From positions 1 to 64,000 of the forward strand of contig NZ_WTAR01000013.1 in the NCBI RefSeq assembly GCF_013139515.1: a DNA stretch of 64,000 bases, in the 5' to 3' direction. How positions within the stretch are numbered: the first letter of the stretch is position 1; every line of letters begins with the position of its first letter. Below, in pieces: positions 1 through 9,632 of this stretch. The notes below the pieces were generated by a model. It made no database searches. It was not told the DNA's origin and saw nothing but the letters and a program-made list of their open reading frames with translations. Origin of the DNA: Lutibacter sp. GTDB taxonomy: Bacteria; Bacteroidota; Bacteroidia; Flavobacteriales; Flavobacteriaceae. The position numbers were made by a program, and so were the translations under genes.

Positions 1-376
1 GAATAGCACTAAAAACAGCTTCTGTTCCTGAGTTTACAAAACGAACTTTATCCATTCCAGGAAAAGCATTACAAACCATTTCAGCTAAAATAATTTCACC
101 TTTTGTTGAAGCTCCAAAAGTGTACCCTTTTTTTAAGTATTTTTTTATAGTACTTTCAACAACGCTGTTTCTATGGCCTAAAATCATTGGGCCATAAGAC
201 AACACCATGTCTACATATTCATTCCCATCAACATCAATAATTTTACTTCCTTTGGCTCTATCAATAAACAAAGGAACACCTCCAACAGATTTAAAAGCTC
301 TAACAGGCGAATTTACTGCGCCAACTAAATGTTTTTTCCCTTTTGTGTATAATTCTATTGATTTTTCTAATTTCAT
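1..376 (-). CDS. hemL: glutamate-1-semialdehyde 2,1-aminomutase, N-terminal part (runs off window start)
   Basis: Reverse-strand translation MKLEKSIELYTKGKKHLVGAVNSPVRAFKSVGGVPLFIDRAKGSKIIDVDGNEYVDMVLSYGPMILGH is typical HemL; next to hemB. Confidence 0.93.
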   Translation of the reverse strand, partial: MKLEKSIELYTKGKKHLVGAVNSPVRAFKSVGGVPLFIDRAKGSKIIDVDGNEYVDMVLSYGPMILGHRNSVVESTIKKYLKKGYTFGASTKGEIILAEMVCNAFPGMDKVRFVNSGTEAVFSAI

Positions 377-382
377 AATCTT

Positions 383-1348
383 CTATTTTTTCAATAATAC
401 TTTTGCTACTTCTTTAGCAAAATACGTGATAATTATATCAGCCCCAGCTCTTTTCATAGATAGTAAACTTTCCATCATTACGCGTTCACCATCAATCCAT
501 CCTTTTTCAGCAGCAGCTTTAACCATTGCATATTCACCGCTTACATTATAACAAGCAATTGGTCTGTCAAAATCATTTTTTAAATCTCTAATGATGTCTA
601 AATATGATAATGCTGGTTTCACCATTAAAATATCTGCCCCTTCTTGATCATCAAAAGTAGCTTCACGCATTCCTTCATCTCTATTTGAAGGGTCCATTTG
701 ATACGTTCTTCTATCTCCAAATGTTGGTGCAGAATCTGCTGCATCTCTAAAAGGCCCATAAAAAGCAGAAGAATATTTTACTGCATACGACATAATTGGA
801 AGGTTTGAAAAACCTGTATTATCTAGTGCTTGCCTAATTGTTTCAATCATTCCATCCATCATTCCAGATGGCGCAACCATATCTACACCTGCTTTTGCAT
901 GAGAAATAACTTGCTTAGCTATATTTACAAGAGTAGCATCATTATCAACATCATTCTCGTGAATAATTCCACAATGACCGTGACTTGTATATTCACAGAA
1001 ACAAACATCAGTAATTACATATAAACTTGGATAATTTTTTTTGATAAAACGAACTGCCTGTTGCATAATTCCATCATCATTCCACGTCTCTGAACCTACT
1101 TCATCTTTTTCTGTAGGAATTCCAAAAAGTAATACTGCAGGGATGTTCAACTCAACAACTTCATCTAATTCTTTTGAAATTTTATCTAATGACCATCTTT
1201 TTATACCCGGCATTGAAACTATTTCAGTTTCAATATTTTCACCTTCTTCAATAAATAACGGGTAAATTAAATCATCAATTGTTAGTTTGTTTTCTCTAAC
1301 TAAACGGCGAATATTTTCTGTTTTACGCAAACGTCTTGTTCTATTCAT
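383..1348 (-). CDS. hemB: delta-aminolevulinic acid dehydratase (porphobilinogen synthase)
   Basis: 321 aa ORF with HemB motifs (RRLRK start, [35 protein letters not shown]). Confidence 0.96.
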   Translation of the reverse strand: MNRTRRLRKTENIRRLVRENKLTIDDLIYPLFIEEGENIETEIVSMPGIKRWSLDKISKELDEVVELNIPAVLLFGIPTEKDEVGSETWNDDGIMQQAVRFIKKNYPSLYVITDVCFCEYTSHGHCGIIHENDVDNDATLVNIAKQVISHAKAGVDMVAPSGMMDGMIETIRQALDNTGFSNLPIMSYAVKYSSAFYGPFRDAADSAPTFGDRRTYQMDPSNRDEGMREATFDDQEGADILMVKPALSYLDIIRDLKNDFDRPIACYNVSGEYAMVKAAAEKGWIDGERVMMESLLSMKRAGADIIITYFAKEVAKVLLKK

Positions 1349-1360
1349 AACTCTTTAATT

Positions 1361-2947
1361 TTATGATTCTTGATAATATTCATTTACAGACTTCAACACA
1401 CTTTCTACAGTTGGAACTGCTGCTACAATCACGTTTTTAAAATATTTTTTTGCTTCTAACGCGGTTGTTTCACCAATACAAAATGCAGTACTATCACTTG
1501 TTTGATTGTCTTTTAAATAGCTTTCAATACCTGTTGGACTATAAAAAAGAACTCCATTAAAATTTGCTCCAATTTTTCTTGGAGTTAATTGCGTTTGGTA
1601 AGACACCACCTCGTTTACCTCTATATTATTTTCTGATAAAATAGTTGGAAGTTCACCTCTTCTTTTGTTCCCACAAAAATAAGTAACTTCTTTTTCTTTT
1701 ATATTTTTCACTAAAAAATTAGCCAAGTTTACTGCTGAAGTTTCAACGTGTGTAACTTTTCCTATTTTCTTTTCAATCAACCGTTTTGTTCTTTTACCAA
1801 CGCAATAAATATTGGTGAAATTTAATTCAACAGGTGAAAAATTATCTAATAAAGCATCTACTGTGTTTTGACTTGTAATTACTACGTTTTCAATCTTATT
1901 TTTTACAACTTTTACTTTTAAACGGTTGCTTCTAGTTGTAATAAAATCACTCATTGAAACACCAACCTTAGTTATTAAACTACTTTTTTGATCTAAAGAA
2001 AGGTTTTTTGTTGAATAAATATTTAATTCTTTATCAATAGTAATTACTTCACGCATTAACTTTTTCCCACCTCTTTCTAAAATATAGTTAGCAGCATATT
2101 CTCCTAAATCAGTTGCGTTATTTGCAGGTACTTCTTTATAAAATTCAATTTTATTTTTTCCATCAGGACTAAACAAAACACCTTTAAATTTTATTTCTTC
2201 ATCCCAAATCATTGCCAAAGCACCAATTGGCGCAGTACAACCACCTTCTAAAACTCTTAAAAACTCGCGTTCAATTCCAACACAAGTTGCTGTATTTTCA
2301 TCATTTAACTCTTTACAAATTTCAAGAAGTTCTTCATCTTTTTCCAAAGCAGCAATCATAACCGCTCCTTGTGCAGGTGCAGGAATCATCCAGTCTAATT
2401 TAATGTGCTTTTCTTTTTCTGGTAGTAATTTCAATCTTTTCAATCCGGCAGCAGCAAAAATTGCTCCATCCCAATCATTGTCTTCTAATTTTTGTAAACG
2501 TGTATTTACATTTCCTCTTAAACCTGTAATTGTATGATGCGGGTAACGATATAACCATTGTGCTTTTCTACGTAAACTTCCAGTTGCAATTATTGCAGAG
2601 TCATTTGCGAAGAAATTTTCATCATCTTTAATCACTAAAATATCGTTAAAATCACCTCTCTTTAAAATTGCAGCTTGCACAACACCGTTTGGTAATTTTG
2701 TAGGCACATCTTTAAATGAATGCACAGCAATATCAACTTTACCGTTTAATAATGCAATGTCTAAATTTTTTGTAAAAACACCTGTAATTCCTAATTCGTA
2801 TAAAGGTTTATCTAAAACTACGTCTCCTATTGAATCTATTTTAACTATTTCAGTTTTGTAACCTAAGTGTTCCAATTGACCTGAAACTGTATTTGCTTGC
2901 CAAAGGGCTAATTCACTTGATCTAGTTCCTATTTTAATCGTTCTCAT
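1361..2947 (-). CDS. hemCD: hydroxymethylbilane synthase fused to uroporphyrinogen-III synthase
   Basis: N-terminal HemC (IGTRSSELALWQA, LRGNVNTRL, EREFLRVLEGGCTAPIGA) followed in the same frame by a HemD-like domain (VVITSQNTVDALL, FYSPTGIESYL). Confidence 0.9.
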   Translation of the reverse strand: MRTIKIGTRSSELALWQANTVSGQLEHLGYKTEIVKIDSIGDVVLDKPLYELGITGVFTKNLDIALLNGKVDIAVHSFKDVPTKLPNGVVQAAILKRGDFNDILVIKDDENFFANDSAIIATGSLRRKAQWLYRYPHHTITGLRGNVNTRLQKLEDNDWDGAIFAAAGLKRLKLLPEKEKHIKLDWMIPAPAQGAVMIAALEKDEELLEICKELNDENTATCVGIEREFLRVLEGGCTAPIGALAMIWDEEIKFKGVLFSPDGKNKIEFYKEVPANNATDLGEYAANYILERGGKKLMREVITIDKELNIYSTKNLSLDQKSSLITKVGVSMSDFITTRSNRLKVKVVKNKIENVVITSQNTVDALLDNFSPVELNFTNIYCVGKRTKRLIEKKIGKVTHVETSAVNLANFLVKNIKEKEVTYFCGNKRRGELPTILSENNIEVNEVVSYQTQLTPRKIGANFNGVLFYSPTGIESYLKDNQTSDSTAFCIGETTALEAKKYFKNVIVAAVPTVESVLKSVNEYYQES

Positions 2948-4199
2948 TCAAACTTAACTCTTTAATATTAAACATTTTGCTAATAACACCTATACTTTGA
3001 TCAATGGCTGTGTCCTCATCTTTTAAGTGTTTCACAAATTGTGTGGTGATTTTTTGAATCATACGCGAAGTTACAAATTCAGCGTGTTCAACATTAAAAT
3101 CTTTTATTTTTTTAGAATGAAAATCAATTTCATCATGTTGTATTGCTAGAAGCGATTTTTTTAAAGCATTCACAGCAGGTACAAATTTACGAAGAGAAAT
3201 CCATTCATTAAACTCTTCTTTATACTTTTCAATTATTTTCTCAGCAGCCGGAATTTCACTTTCACGAACTTTAATTGTTTTATCGGTAATTTTAGAAAGT
3301 TCATCAACATTTACCAGTGTTACTTCTGAGAGTTCTTTTACTGATGCATCAACATTTTCTGGCATTGATAAATCTAAAATTAATAATTTTTGATTTTCTC
3401 TTAAATCTTCTTTTGTTACAGTAGGCGTACTTGCACCAGTTGCAACTATTAATATATCAGTATTCTGAATTTGATTTTTTAAATCTGAATAATTCCCAGC
3501 TTTAACTTCAGGATGTTGTTCAACAAAACCCAAGGCTGTTTCATGTGTTCTATTTATTAAAGTAATTTGCTTGTTTGAAGTGTAATTTAACACGTTTTTA
3601 CAAGTGTTTTTACCAATTTCACCTAAACCATAAATTAGAATTTTATTTGAACAATGATCTTCAATATTCTCAACAATGTATTGAATTGCCGCATAGGCAA
3701 CTGAAGTTGTACCTGAGCTTAATTTTGTATTGTTTTTAACATCTTTACTAGCCTGTAAAACCAAATTCATTAAACGCTCTAAATAAGCGTTAGTTGTTTT
3801 CATTTTTTTAGCCAGTTTAAAAGCCTCTTTCAATTGACCAACTATTTCATAATCACCTAAAATTTGACTATCTAAACCTGTGCCAATATTGAACAAATGC
3901 TTTACTGCATCTTTATTTTTATACACATTAGAAACCTCAATAAAATCTTCAACATTTCCGTTTGAATATTTTATTAATAAACTAATTAACTCAAAAGGAT
4001 GCTTTGCAAAACCAGTAATCTCGGTTCTGTTACAAGTAGATAAAACAAAAATCCCATCAATCCCATTAGCTTTAGCAGCTTTTAATAATAATTTTTGATT
4101 TTCTTTAGTTACACTAAAAGCTCCACGGACTTTCACATCTGCTTTTTTATAACTTAATCCTACATTGTATAATTTTGTAGGTAAATTTTCTTGACTCAT
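2934..4199 (-). CDS. hemA: glutamyl-tRNA reductase
   Basis: 421 aa; LSTCNRTEI, GLDSQILGDYEIVGQLKEAF, YGLGEIGKN motifs. Confidence 0.95.
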   Translation of the reverse strand: MSQENLPTKLYNVGLSYKKADVKVRGAFSVTKENQKLLLKAAKANGIDGIFVLSTCNRTEITGFAKHPFELISLLIKYSNGNVEDFIEVSNVYKNKDAVKHLFNIGTGLDSQILGDYEIVGQLKEAFKLAKKMKTTNAYLERLMNLVLQASKDVKNNTKLSSGTTSVAYAAIQYIVENIEDHCSNKILIYGLGEIGKNTCKNVLNYTSNKQITLINRTHETALGFVEQHPEVKAGNYSDLKNQIQNTDILIVATGASTPTVTKEDLRENQKLLILDLSMPENVDASVKELSEVTLVNVDELSKITDKTIKVRESEIPAAEKIIEKYKEEFNEWISLRKFVPAVNALKKSLLAIQHDEIDFHSKKIKDFNVEHAEFVTSRMIQKITTQFVKHLKDEDTAIDQSIGVISKMFNIKELSLNEND

Positions 4200-4217
4200 A
4201 AAAAAATGGTATTACCA

Positions 4218-4392
4218 ATAAGTATCGACAAAAGTACTAATATATATTCTTACAAAATATCGACAAAAGTACTTTTATTGTCGACATAAGTTATCACTAC
4301 TAATTTAGAATGTTTCTAAATTAGTAGATTTTAATAAAAACACTGACAAATGTCAGTAAAAATAGGTCTTTAAAAATATGACATTTGTCAGT
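4218..4392. promoter_or_regulatory. divergent hemA/araC control region with duplicated -7-like boxes and operator-like palindromes
   Basis: Direct repeat TATCGACAAAAGTACT at 4223-4238 and 4258-4273, each with TACTTTTG (Bacteroidota TAnnTTTG) on the minus strand; perfect 14-bp stem 4297-4310/4314-4327; TGACA-NN-TGTCA palindromes at 4342-4357 and 4379-4390. Confidence 0.6.
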
Positions 4393-4435
4393 TTCACTAT
4401 AAAATTTATAATTTCTTTATATTAAATTTAATTGT

Positions 4436-4443
4436 TACTTTTG
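4436..4443 (+). promoter_or_regulatory. putative Bacteroidota -7 box upstream of the AraC-family gene
   Basis: TACTTTTG (TAnnTTTG) about 35 bp upstream of the ATG at 4478. Confidence 0.5.
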
Positions 4444-4477
4444 CATACATCTATAAGTTAATTGGCAAAAACAACGT

Positions 4478-5371
4478 ATGAAATTCTCATTAGAAAGCTA
4501 TAAAAACATCGATAAAAGTACCAGTCTTATTTTTACAGAAAGCAACACTTTTAAAGTATTTCATTTCAACAACTTAACTTCTAACTCTGAATTATTTAAG
4601 TGTCAATTAAAAAACAATTGCATTCAACTTTATTTTTGCAATCGCAACGAATGTAAAGTGGCTTTTAATTTTGAGCATTGTGCCATAAACTTAACTGCCG
4701 ATAATTCTAGCATGGTCTATTTTAAAGATGAACAAATGAATGTTCTTTTTAATTTACCTCCAGATGCTGAATTAACAGTTGTACTAATTTCTATTGAATA
4801 TTTTCATTCACTTTTTTCAATTGACGGTACTGTTTTATTTAACTACAACAGCCTAAAAGGAGAAAACCCTATTATTGAACCAAAAGAAATTAATTCCAAC
4901 TTAAAATTAATTCTAAACCAGCTTACAACAAAGCAGACTAATGATACACTTAGACCTATTTTTATTAAAGGAAAAATTTATGAGTTATTAAGTTATTATT
5001 TTAGCAAACCAACAGAAAGCAATAATGAATCTTGTCCGTATATTGCTACTGAAGAAACTATTACCAAAATTAAACATGCCAAACAAATAATTCTTAAAGA
5101 CATGAATAATCCACCTTCGCTACCAGATTTAGCAAAAGAAGTTGGACTAAATATTAAAAAATTAAAAACTGAATTTAAAGAATTTTACGGCGCACCTGTT
5201 TTTACATTTTTATTAAATTATAAAATGGAACTTGCAAAAAAACTTTTAATAGAAAATCAATTAAACGTAAACGAAATAACTGTTCATTTAGGTTATAGTG
5301 CATCAAGCCATTTTATTGCAGCATTTAAAAGAACATATGGAATTACGCCTAAACAATTCTCAAAATCATAA
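4478..5371 (+). CDS. AraC-family transcriptional regulator
   Basis: C-terminal AraC HTH (PSLPDLAKEVGLNIKKLKTEFKEFYGAPVFTFLLNYKMELAKKLL...NEITVHLGYSASSHFIAAFKRTYGITPKQF). Confidence 0.93.
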   Translation: MKFSLESYKNIDKSTSLIFTESNTFKVFHFNNLTSNSELFKCQLKNNCIQLYFCNRNECKVAFNFEHCAINLTADNSSMVYFKDEQMNVLFNLPPDAELTVVLISIEYFHSLFSIDGTVLFNYNSLKGENPIIEPKEINSNLKLILNQLTTKQTNDTLRPIFIKGKIYELLSYYFSKPTESNNESCPYIATEETITKIKHAKQIILKDMNNPPSLPDLAKEVGLNIKKLKTEFKEFYGAPVFTFLLNYKMELAKKLLIENQLNVNEITVHLGYSASSHFIAAFKRTYGITPKQFSKS

Positions 5372-5375
5372 TTAA

Positions 5376-6398
5376 ATGAAAGGAACTTTACTTGTGAATT
5401 TGGGTTCACCAAACAGTACTTCAGTAAAAGATGTAAAAAATTATTTAGATGAATTTTTAATGGACAAAAGAGTTATTGACACTCCTTATCTTGTTCGGGC
5501 ATTTGTTGTAAAAGGAATTATTTTAAATACAAGACCAAAAAAATCAGCAGAAGCTTATAAAAAAATATGGTGGAAAGAAGGCTCTCCTTTAATTGTGCTT
5601 TCTGAAAGATTACACAAAAAAGTACAAGAAAATTTAGATATTCCTGTTGAACTTTCAATGCGCTATGGAAATCCATCCATAGAAAGCGGCATTAAAAAAT
5701 TAGCTAATAAAGGTGTTACCGAAATTTTGTTAATTCCGTTATATCCACAATTTGCAATGGCTACAACTGAAACCATCATTGTTTTAGCTGAAAAGATTAT
5801 AAAAAAGAAATACCCACAAATTAAACTAACTACTGTTCCTGCATTTTATAATAATGAAGATTATATTCAAGTTTTAGGAGAAAGCATTCAAAAGCAACTT
5901 GAGATATTGAAACCTGACCATTTGTTATTTTCATATCACGGAGTTCCAGAAAGGCACATAAAAAAATCTGATATTACTAAATCTCATTGCAAAATAGATG
6001 GCAGTTGCTGCAACACACCTTCTAAAGCGCATGAGTTTTGCTACAGACATCAATGCTATGAAACAACAAAATTAGTAGCGAAACAATTAAACTTGAAAGA
6101 AGGAACCTACAGTACTTCATTTCAATCTAGATTAGGTCGAGACCCTTGGTTACAACCTTACACTGATTTAACTATAGATAATTTTGCTAAAGATGGTGTT
6201 AAAAATTTAGTAGTTGTTACACCCGCTTTTGTTTCAGACTGTTTAGAAACTTTAGAAGAAATTGGCATGGAAGCTAAACACTCTTTTATTGAGAATGGTG
6301 GAAAAAAATTCAATACAGTTCCTTGCCTAAATGATGACGATACTTGGGCAAAAACACTTTCAGGATGGATTAACAACTGGAGTAAAAAAACAAATTAA
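5376..6398 (+). CDS. hemH: ferrochelatase
   Basis: GTLLVNLGSPNS, LLFSYHGVPERHIKKSD, TSFQSRLGRDPWLQPYTD, PAFVSDCLETLEEI. Confidence 0.96.
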   Translation: MKGTLLVNLGSPNSTSVKDVKNYLDEFLMDKRVIDTPYLVRAFVVKGIILNTRPKKSAEAYKKIWWKEGSPLIVLSERLHKKVQENLDIPVELSMRYGNPSIESGIKKLANKGVTEILLIPLYPQFAMATTETIIVLAEKIIKKKYPQIKLTTVPAFYNNEDYIQVLGESIQKQLEILKPDHLLFSYHGVPERHIKKSDITKSHCKIDGSCCNTPSKAHEFCYRHQCYETTKLVAKQLNLKEGTYSTSFQSRLGRDPWLQPYTDLTIDNFAKDGVKNLVVVTPAFVSDCLETLEEIGMEAKHSFIENGGKKFNTVPCLNDDDTWAKTLSGWINNWSKKTN

Positions 6399-6400
6399 TA

Positions 6401-6952
6401 ATGGATTATTTATATATAAAATCGTTACACATTATTTTTATAACAACCTGGTTTTCAGGCTTATTTTATATTATTAGATTATTTATCTATTATAAAGAGG
6501 CTGAAGAAAAAACCGAAATAGAAAAAAATATTTTATTAAAACAATACAAATTAATGATTAAAAGGCTTTGGTATATTATTACTTGGCCTTCAGCAGTTTT
6601 AGCAACACTTTTTGCTATTTGGTTATTGGTTTTACAGCCTGGTTGGTTACAACAAAATTGGATGCTTATTAAACTAGGGTTTGTTGCAGCACTTTTCGCA
6701 TATCATTGGTCTTGCCAAATTTTATACAATCAAGTTGAAAAAGGGTTTTTAAAATATTCTTCATTTGCTTTAAGAATTTGGAATGAAGTAGCAACTATCA
6801 TATTATTTGCCTGTGTATTTTTAGTAATCCTTAAAACTTCACTTGGTTGGATTTTTGGTGTTGCTGGAATTGTAAGTGTGTCTGTACTATTAATGCTAGG
6901 TATTAAACTATATAAAAAAATAAGAGCTAAAAAAAGTTGGGATAAACCGTAA
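6401..6952 (+). CDS. hemJ: CopD/HemJ-like membrane protein (candidate protoporphyrinogen IX oxidase HemJ)
   Basis: 183 aa multi-TM protein starting YLYIKSLHIIFITTWFSGLFYIIRLFIY, typical of the HemJ family; directly after hemH. Confidence 0.8.
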   Translation: MDYLYIKSLHIIFITTWFSGLFYIIRLFIYYKEAEEKTEIEKNILLKQYKLMIKRLWYIITWPSAVLATLFAIWLLVLQPGWLQQNWMLIKLGFVAALFAYHWSCQILYNQVEKGFLKYSSFALRIWNEVATIILFACVFLVILKTSLGWIFGVAGIVSVSVLLMLGIKLYKKIRAKKSWDKP

Positions 6953-6962
6953 AAAATATTGC

Positions 6963-7129
6963 TGTCATTCCTGCGTAGCAGGAATCCAAAATAAAACAGT
7001 AAAATATTAACCACAACTAAATAATTAGATCTTAACTCTACAAAACTTTAAAAAGGCTAAGTTTTATATTACTTAGGGCGTTACTTTTTTAACAGCTTGG
7101 ATTAGATTCCTGCCTTCGCAGGAATGACA
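6963..7129. repeat. pair of inverted REP-like palindromes (TGTCATTCCTGCGnnGCAGGAATC)
   Basis: Copy 1 6963-6987 tgtcattcctgcgtagcaggaatcc; copy 2 7105-7129 gattcctgccttcgcaggaatgaca in opposite orientation. Confidence 0.8.
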
Positions 7130-7147
7130 AATTTATAATTGTATAAA

Positions 7148-7225
7148 AATATTCAAAAAAACAATAATTGGAACAATAACTATATTTATCGTTCCAACAA
7201 ACTCTTTACTATTTTTTTGAATATT
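7148..7225. repeat. nested inverted repeat upstream of the iorA operon
   Basis: Outer arms AATATTCAAAAAAA (7148-7161) / TTTTTTTGAATATT (7212-7225) are perfectly complementary over 14 bp; inner arms TTGGAAC (7168-7174) / GTTCCAA (7191-7197). Confidence 0.65.
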
Positions 7226-7403
7226 ATTCAATGTTTTTCTAAAATACCTTCATTTAATCGTAATGTTTATTTAGTTTTATTACATAATTAAAACACTCTT
7301 TTTCAATGTGTTACTTGTTACATTATGATTAAAGTCATAATTCTTTCGAAAACGCTTTCGTAAATTTACTGCTTTACTAAAACAATTTTCAAACTAGAAT
7401 TTT

Positions 7404-9020
7404 ATGAAAAAACTTCTATTAGGTAATGAAGCATTAGCACAAGCTGCAATAGATGCAGGAATATCAGGTGTTTATGCCTACCCAGGAACTCCTTCAACAG
7501 AGATTACAGAATATATACAGAAATCAAAAACTGCAAAAACCTTAAATATTCATTCACAATGGTCAGTAAATGAAAAGACAGCTATGGAAGCTGCACTTGG
7601 TATGTCTTATGCAGGAAAAAGAGTACTAACAGTTATGAAACATGTAGGCTTAAATGTTGCTGCTGATGTATTTATGAATATGGCCGTTTCAGGAATTAAC
7701 GGCGGTTTAGTTGTGGTGGTTGCTGATGATCCATCCATGCATTCTTCACAAAACGAACAAGATTCTCGTAATTATGGAAGATTTGCTATGATTCCTATTT
7801 TAGAGCCCTCAAACCAACAAGAAACCTATAATATTACAAGATATGCTTTTCATTTATCTGAGCAAATGGGCTTACCTGTTATGGTAAGAATGGTTACGCG
7901 CTTATCTCATTCTAGAGCCGGAATTGAGACAAGTAAAGGTGAATTACAAAACAATATTCATTTACCAAAAAACCCACATCAGTTTCAACTAATCCCAATG
8001 CATGCAAGAAACAGATATCAGCATTTAGTGGATATTCAAAGCGATACAAGAGAAAGTTCAGAAAATAGTTATTTCAATACATTTATTGATGGCCCAAATA
8101 CTTCTATGGGAATTATTGCCTCAGGAATTGCATATAATTATCTAATGGAAAATTTTGATGATGGTGATTGTCCATTCCCAATATTAAAAATATCACAATA
8201 CCCATTACCTAAAAAGCAAGTTAAAAAGCTATTTGATACGTGTAAAAAAATATTAGTTTTAGAAGATGGATCTCCTTTTATTGAAGAATTAGTTGCTGAT
8301 TATTTTAGTGAAAATAAAAAAGTAATTGGACGTTTAACTGGGCATTTAAACCGAGTTGGAGAACTAAACCCTGATAATATTTCAGAAGCTTTAGGTTTTG
8401 AAGTAAAACACTTTACTGAAATGCCTAAAATTGTAACTGGTCGCCCACCCGAATTATGTGTTGGTTGTGCACACAGAGATTTATTTGAAGCTGTAAATCA
8501 ACTAAGTAAAGAAAATAGCAATCAGCAAGTTTTTGGTGATATCGGATGTTACGCTTTGGGTGTTTTACCACCATATGAAAGTATAAATACACTAATTGAT
8601 ATGGGAGCTTCAATTACTATGGCAAAAGGTGCTTCTGATGCTGGAATTCATCCTTCAGTTGCTATTATTGGTGATTCAACTTTCACACATTCAGGTATGA
8701 CAGGCTTGTTAGAAGCCGTTATTGAAAACTCACCAATTACAGTTATTATTTCAGACAATTCAGCAATTGCTATGACTGGCGCTCAAGACTCTTCAGCTTC
8801 TGGTAGATTGATAGACATTTGTAAAGGACTTGGTGTTGATGAAAATCATTTAAAATTAATCAATCCGTTGCATAAAAATTTAGACAAAAATATTGATTTG
8901 ATTAGAAATGAAATTAACCACAAAGGCGTTTCAGTTGTAATTGCGCAACGTCCTTGTGTTCAATTACCAAAAGAAAAAAAGGACAAGCTTAAAAACCTTA
9001 AAAAAGTTTCATTAAATTAA
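7404..9020 (+). CDS. iorA: indolepyruvate:ferredoxin oxidoreductase alpha subunit-like, lacking the C-terminal ferredoxin domain
   Basis: 538 aa; LLLGNEALAQAAIDAGISGVYAYPGTPSTEI, RPPELCVGCAHR, GDIGCYALG, GDSTFTHSGMTGLLEAV; ends at ARRPC-type IAQRPCVQLPKEKK. Confidence 0.9.
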   Translation: MKKLLLGNEALAQAAIDAGISGVYAYPGTPSTEITEYIQKSKTAKTLNIHSQWSVNEKTAMEAALGMSYAGKRVLTVMKHVGLNVAADVFMNMAVSGINGGLVVVVADDPSMHSSQNEQDSRNYGRFAMIPILEPSNQQETYNITRYAFHLSEQMGLPVMVRMVTRLSHSRAGIETSKGELQNNIHLPKNPHQFQLIPMHARNRYQHLVDIQSDTRESSENSYFNTFIDGPNTSMGIIASGIAYNYLMENFDDGDCPFPILKISQYPLPKKQVKKLFDTCKKILVLEDGSPFIEELVADYFSENKKVIGRLTGHLNRVGELNPDNISEALGFEVKHFTEMPKIVTGRPPELCVGCAHRDLFEAVNQLSKENSNQQVFGDIGCYALGVLPPYESINTLIDMGASITMAKGASDAGIHPSVAIIGDSTFTHSGMTGLLEAVIENSPITVIISDNSAIAMTGAQDSSASGRLIDICKGLGVDENHLKLINPLHKNLDKNIDLIRNEINHKGVSVVIAQRPCVQLPKEKKDKLKNLKKVSLN

Positions 9021-9030
9021 TTGTAAACAA

Positions 9031-9615
9031 ATGAAAACAAATATCATATTAGCCGGTGTTGGCGGACAAGGAATTTTAACTATTGCAGCAGTTTTAGACA
9101 CTGCGGCTTTAGCTTCCAACTTAAATATTAAACAATCTGAAGTTCACGGAATGAGTCAACGTGGTGGTGCTGTACAATCTCATGTTCGAATTTCAGATAA
9201 AGAAATACATTCAGATTTAATTCCGCAGGGAAAAGCAGATATGATAATTTCTGTTGAACCTATGGAATTATTACGTTATTTACCTTTTTTGAAAAAAGAT
9301 GGTTTATTGGTAACAGATATAAATCCATTTGTAAATATTACTAATTATCCGGAGTTAGAAGCATTATATAATGAAATTAAAACACATCCAAACAGCTTGC
9401 TAATTGATGCAAAAACCATTGCTAAAAGCTTAGGGAATTCAAAAGCTACAAACATAGTTTTATTAGGTGCTGCAGCTGCACAACTTCCTTTAAGTGATGA
9501 AAGTTTGCAAGAAGCAATTAAAACACTTTTTGAACGCAAAGGCGAAAAAATTGTAAGAAAAAATTTAGAAGCTTATAATAAAGGAAAAGAAATTGCGCTA
9601 GAAATTGTTTCATAA
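9031..9615 (+). CDS. iorB: indolepyruvate oxidoreductase beta subunit
   Basis: IILAGVGGQGILTIAAVLDTAAL, SEVHGMSQRGGAVQSHVRIS. Confidence 0.92.
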   Translation: MKTNIILAGVGGQGILTIAAVLDTAALASNLNIKQSEVHGMSQRGGAVQSHVRISDKEIHSDLIPQGKADMIISVEPMELLRYLPFLKKDGLLVTDINPFVNITNYPELEALYNEIKTHPNSLLIDAKTIAKSLGNSKATNIVLLGAAAAQLPLSDESLQEAIKTLFERKGEKIVRKNLEAYNKGKEIALEIVS

Positions 9616-9632
9616 AAAACGTATATTTATAA

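Noticed and set aside
207-551. Plus-strand ORF 114 aa
   Set aside because: Antisense to hemL and hemB.
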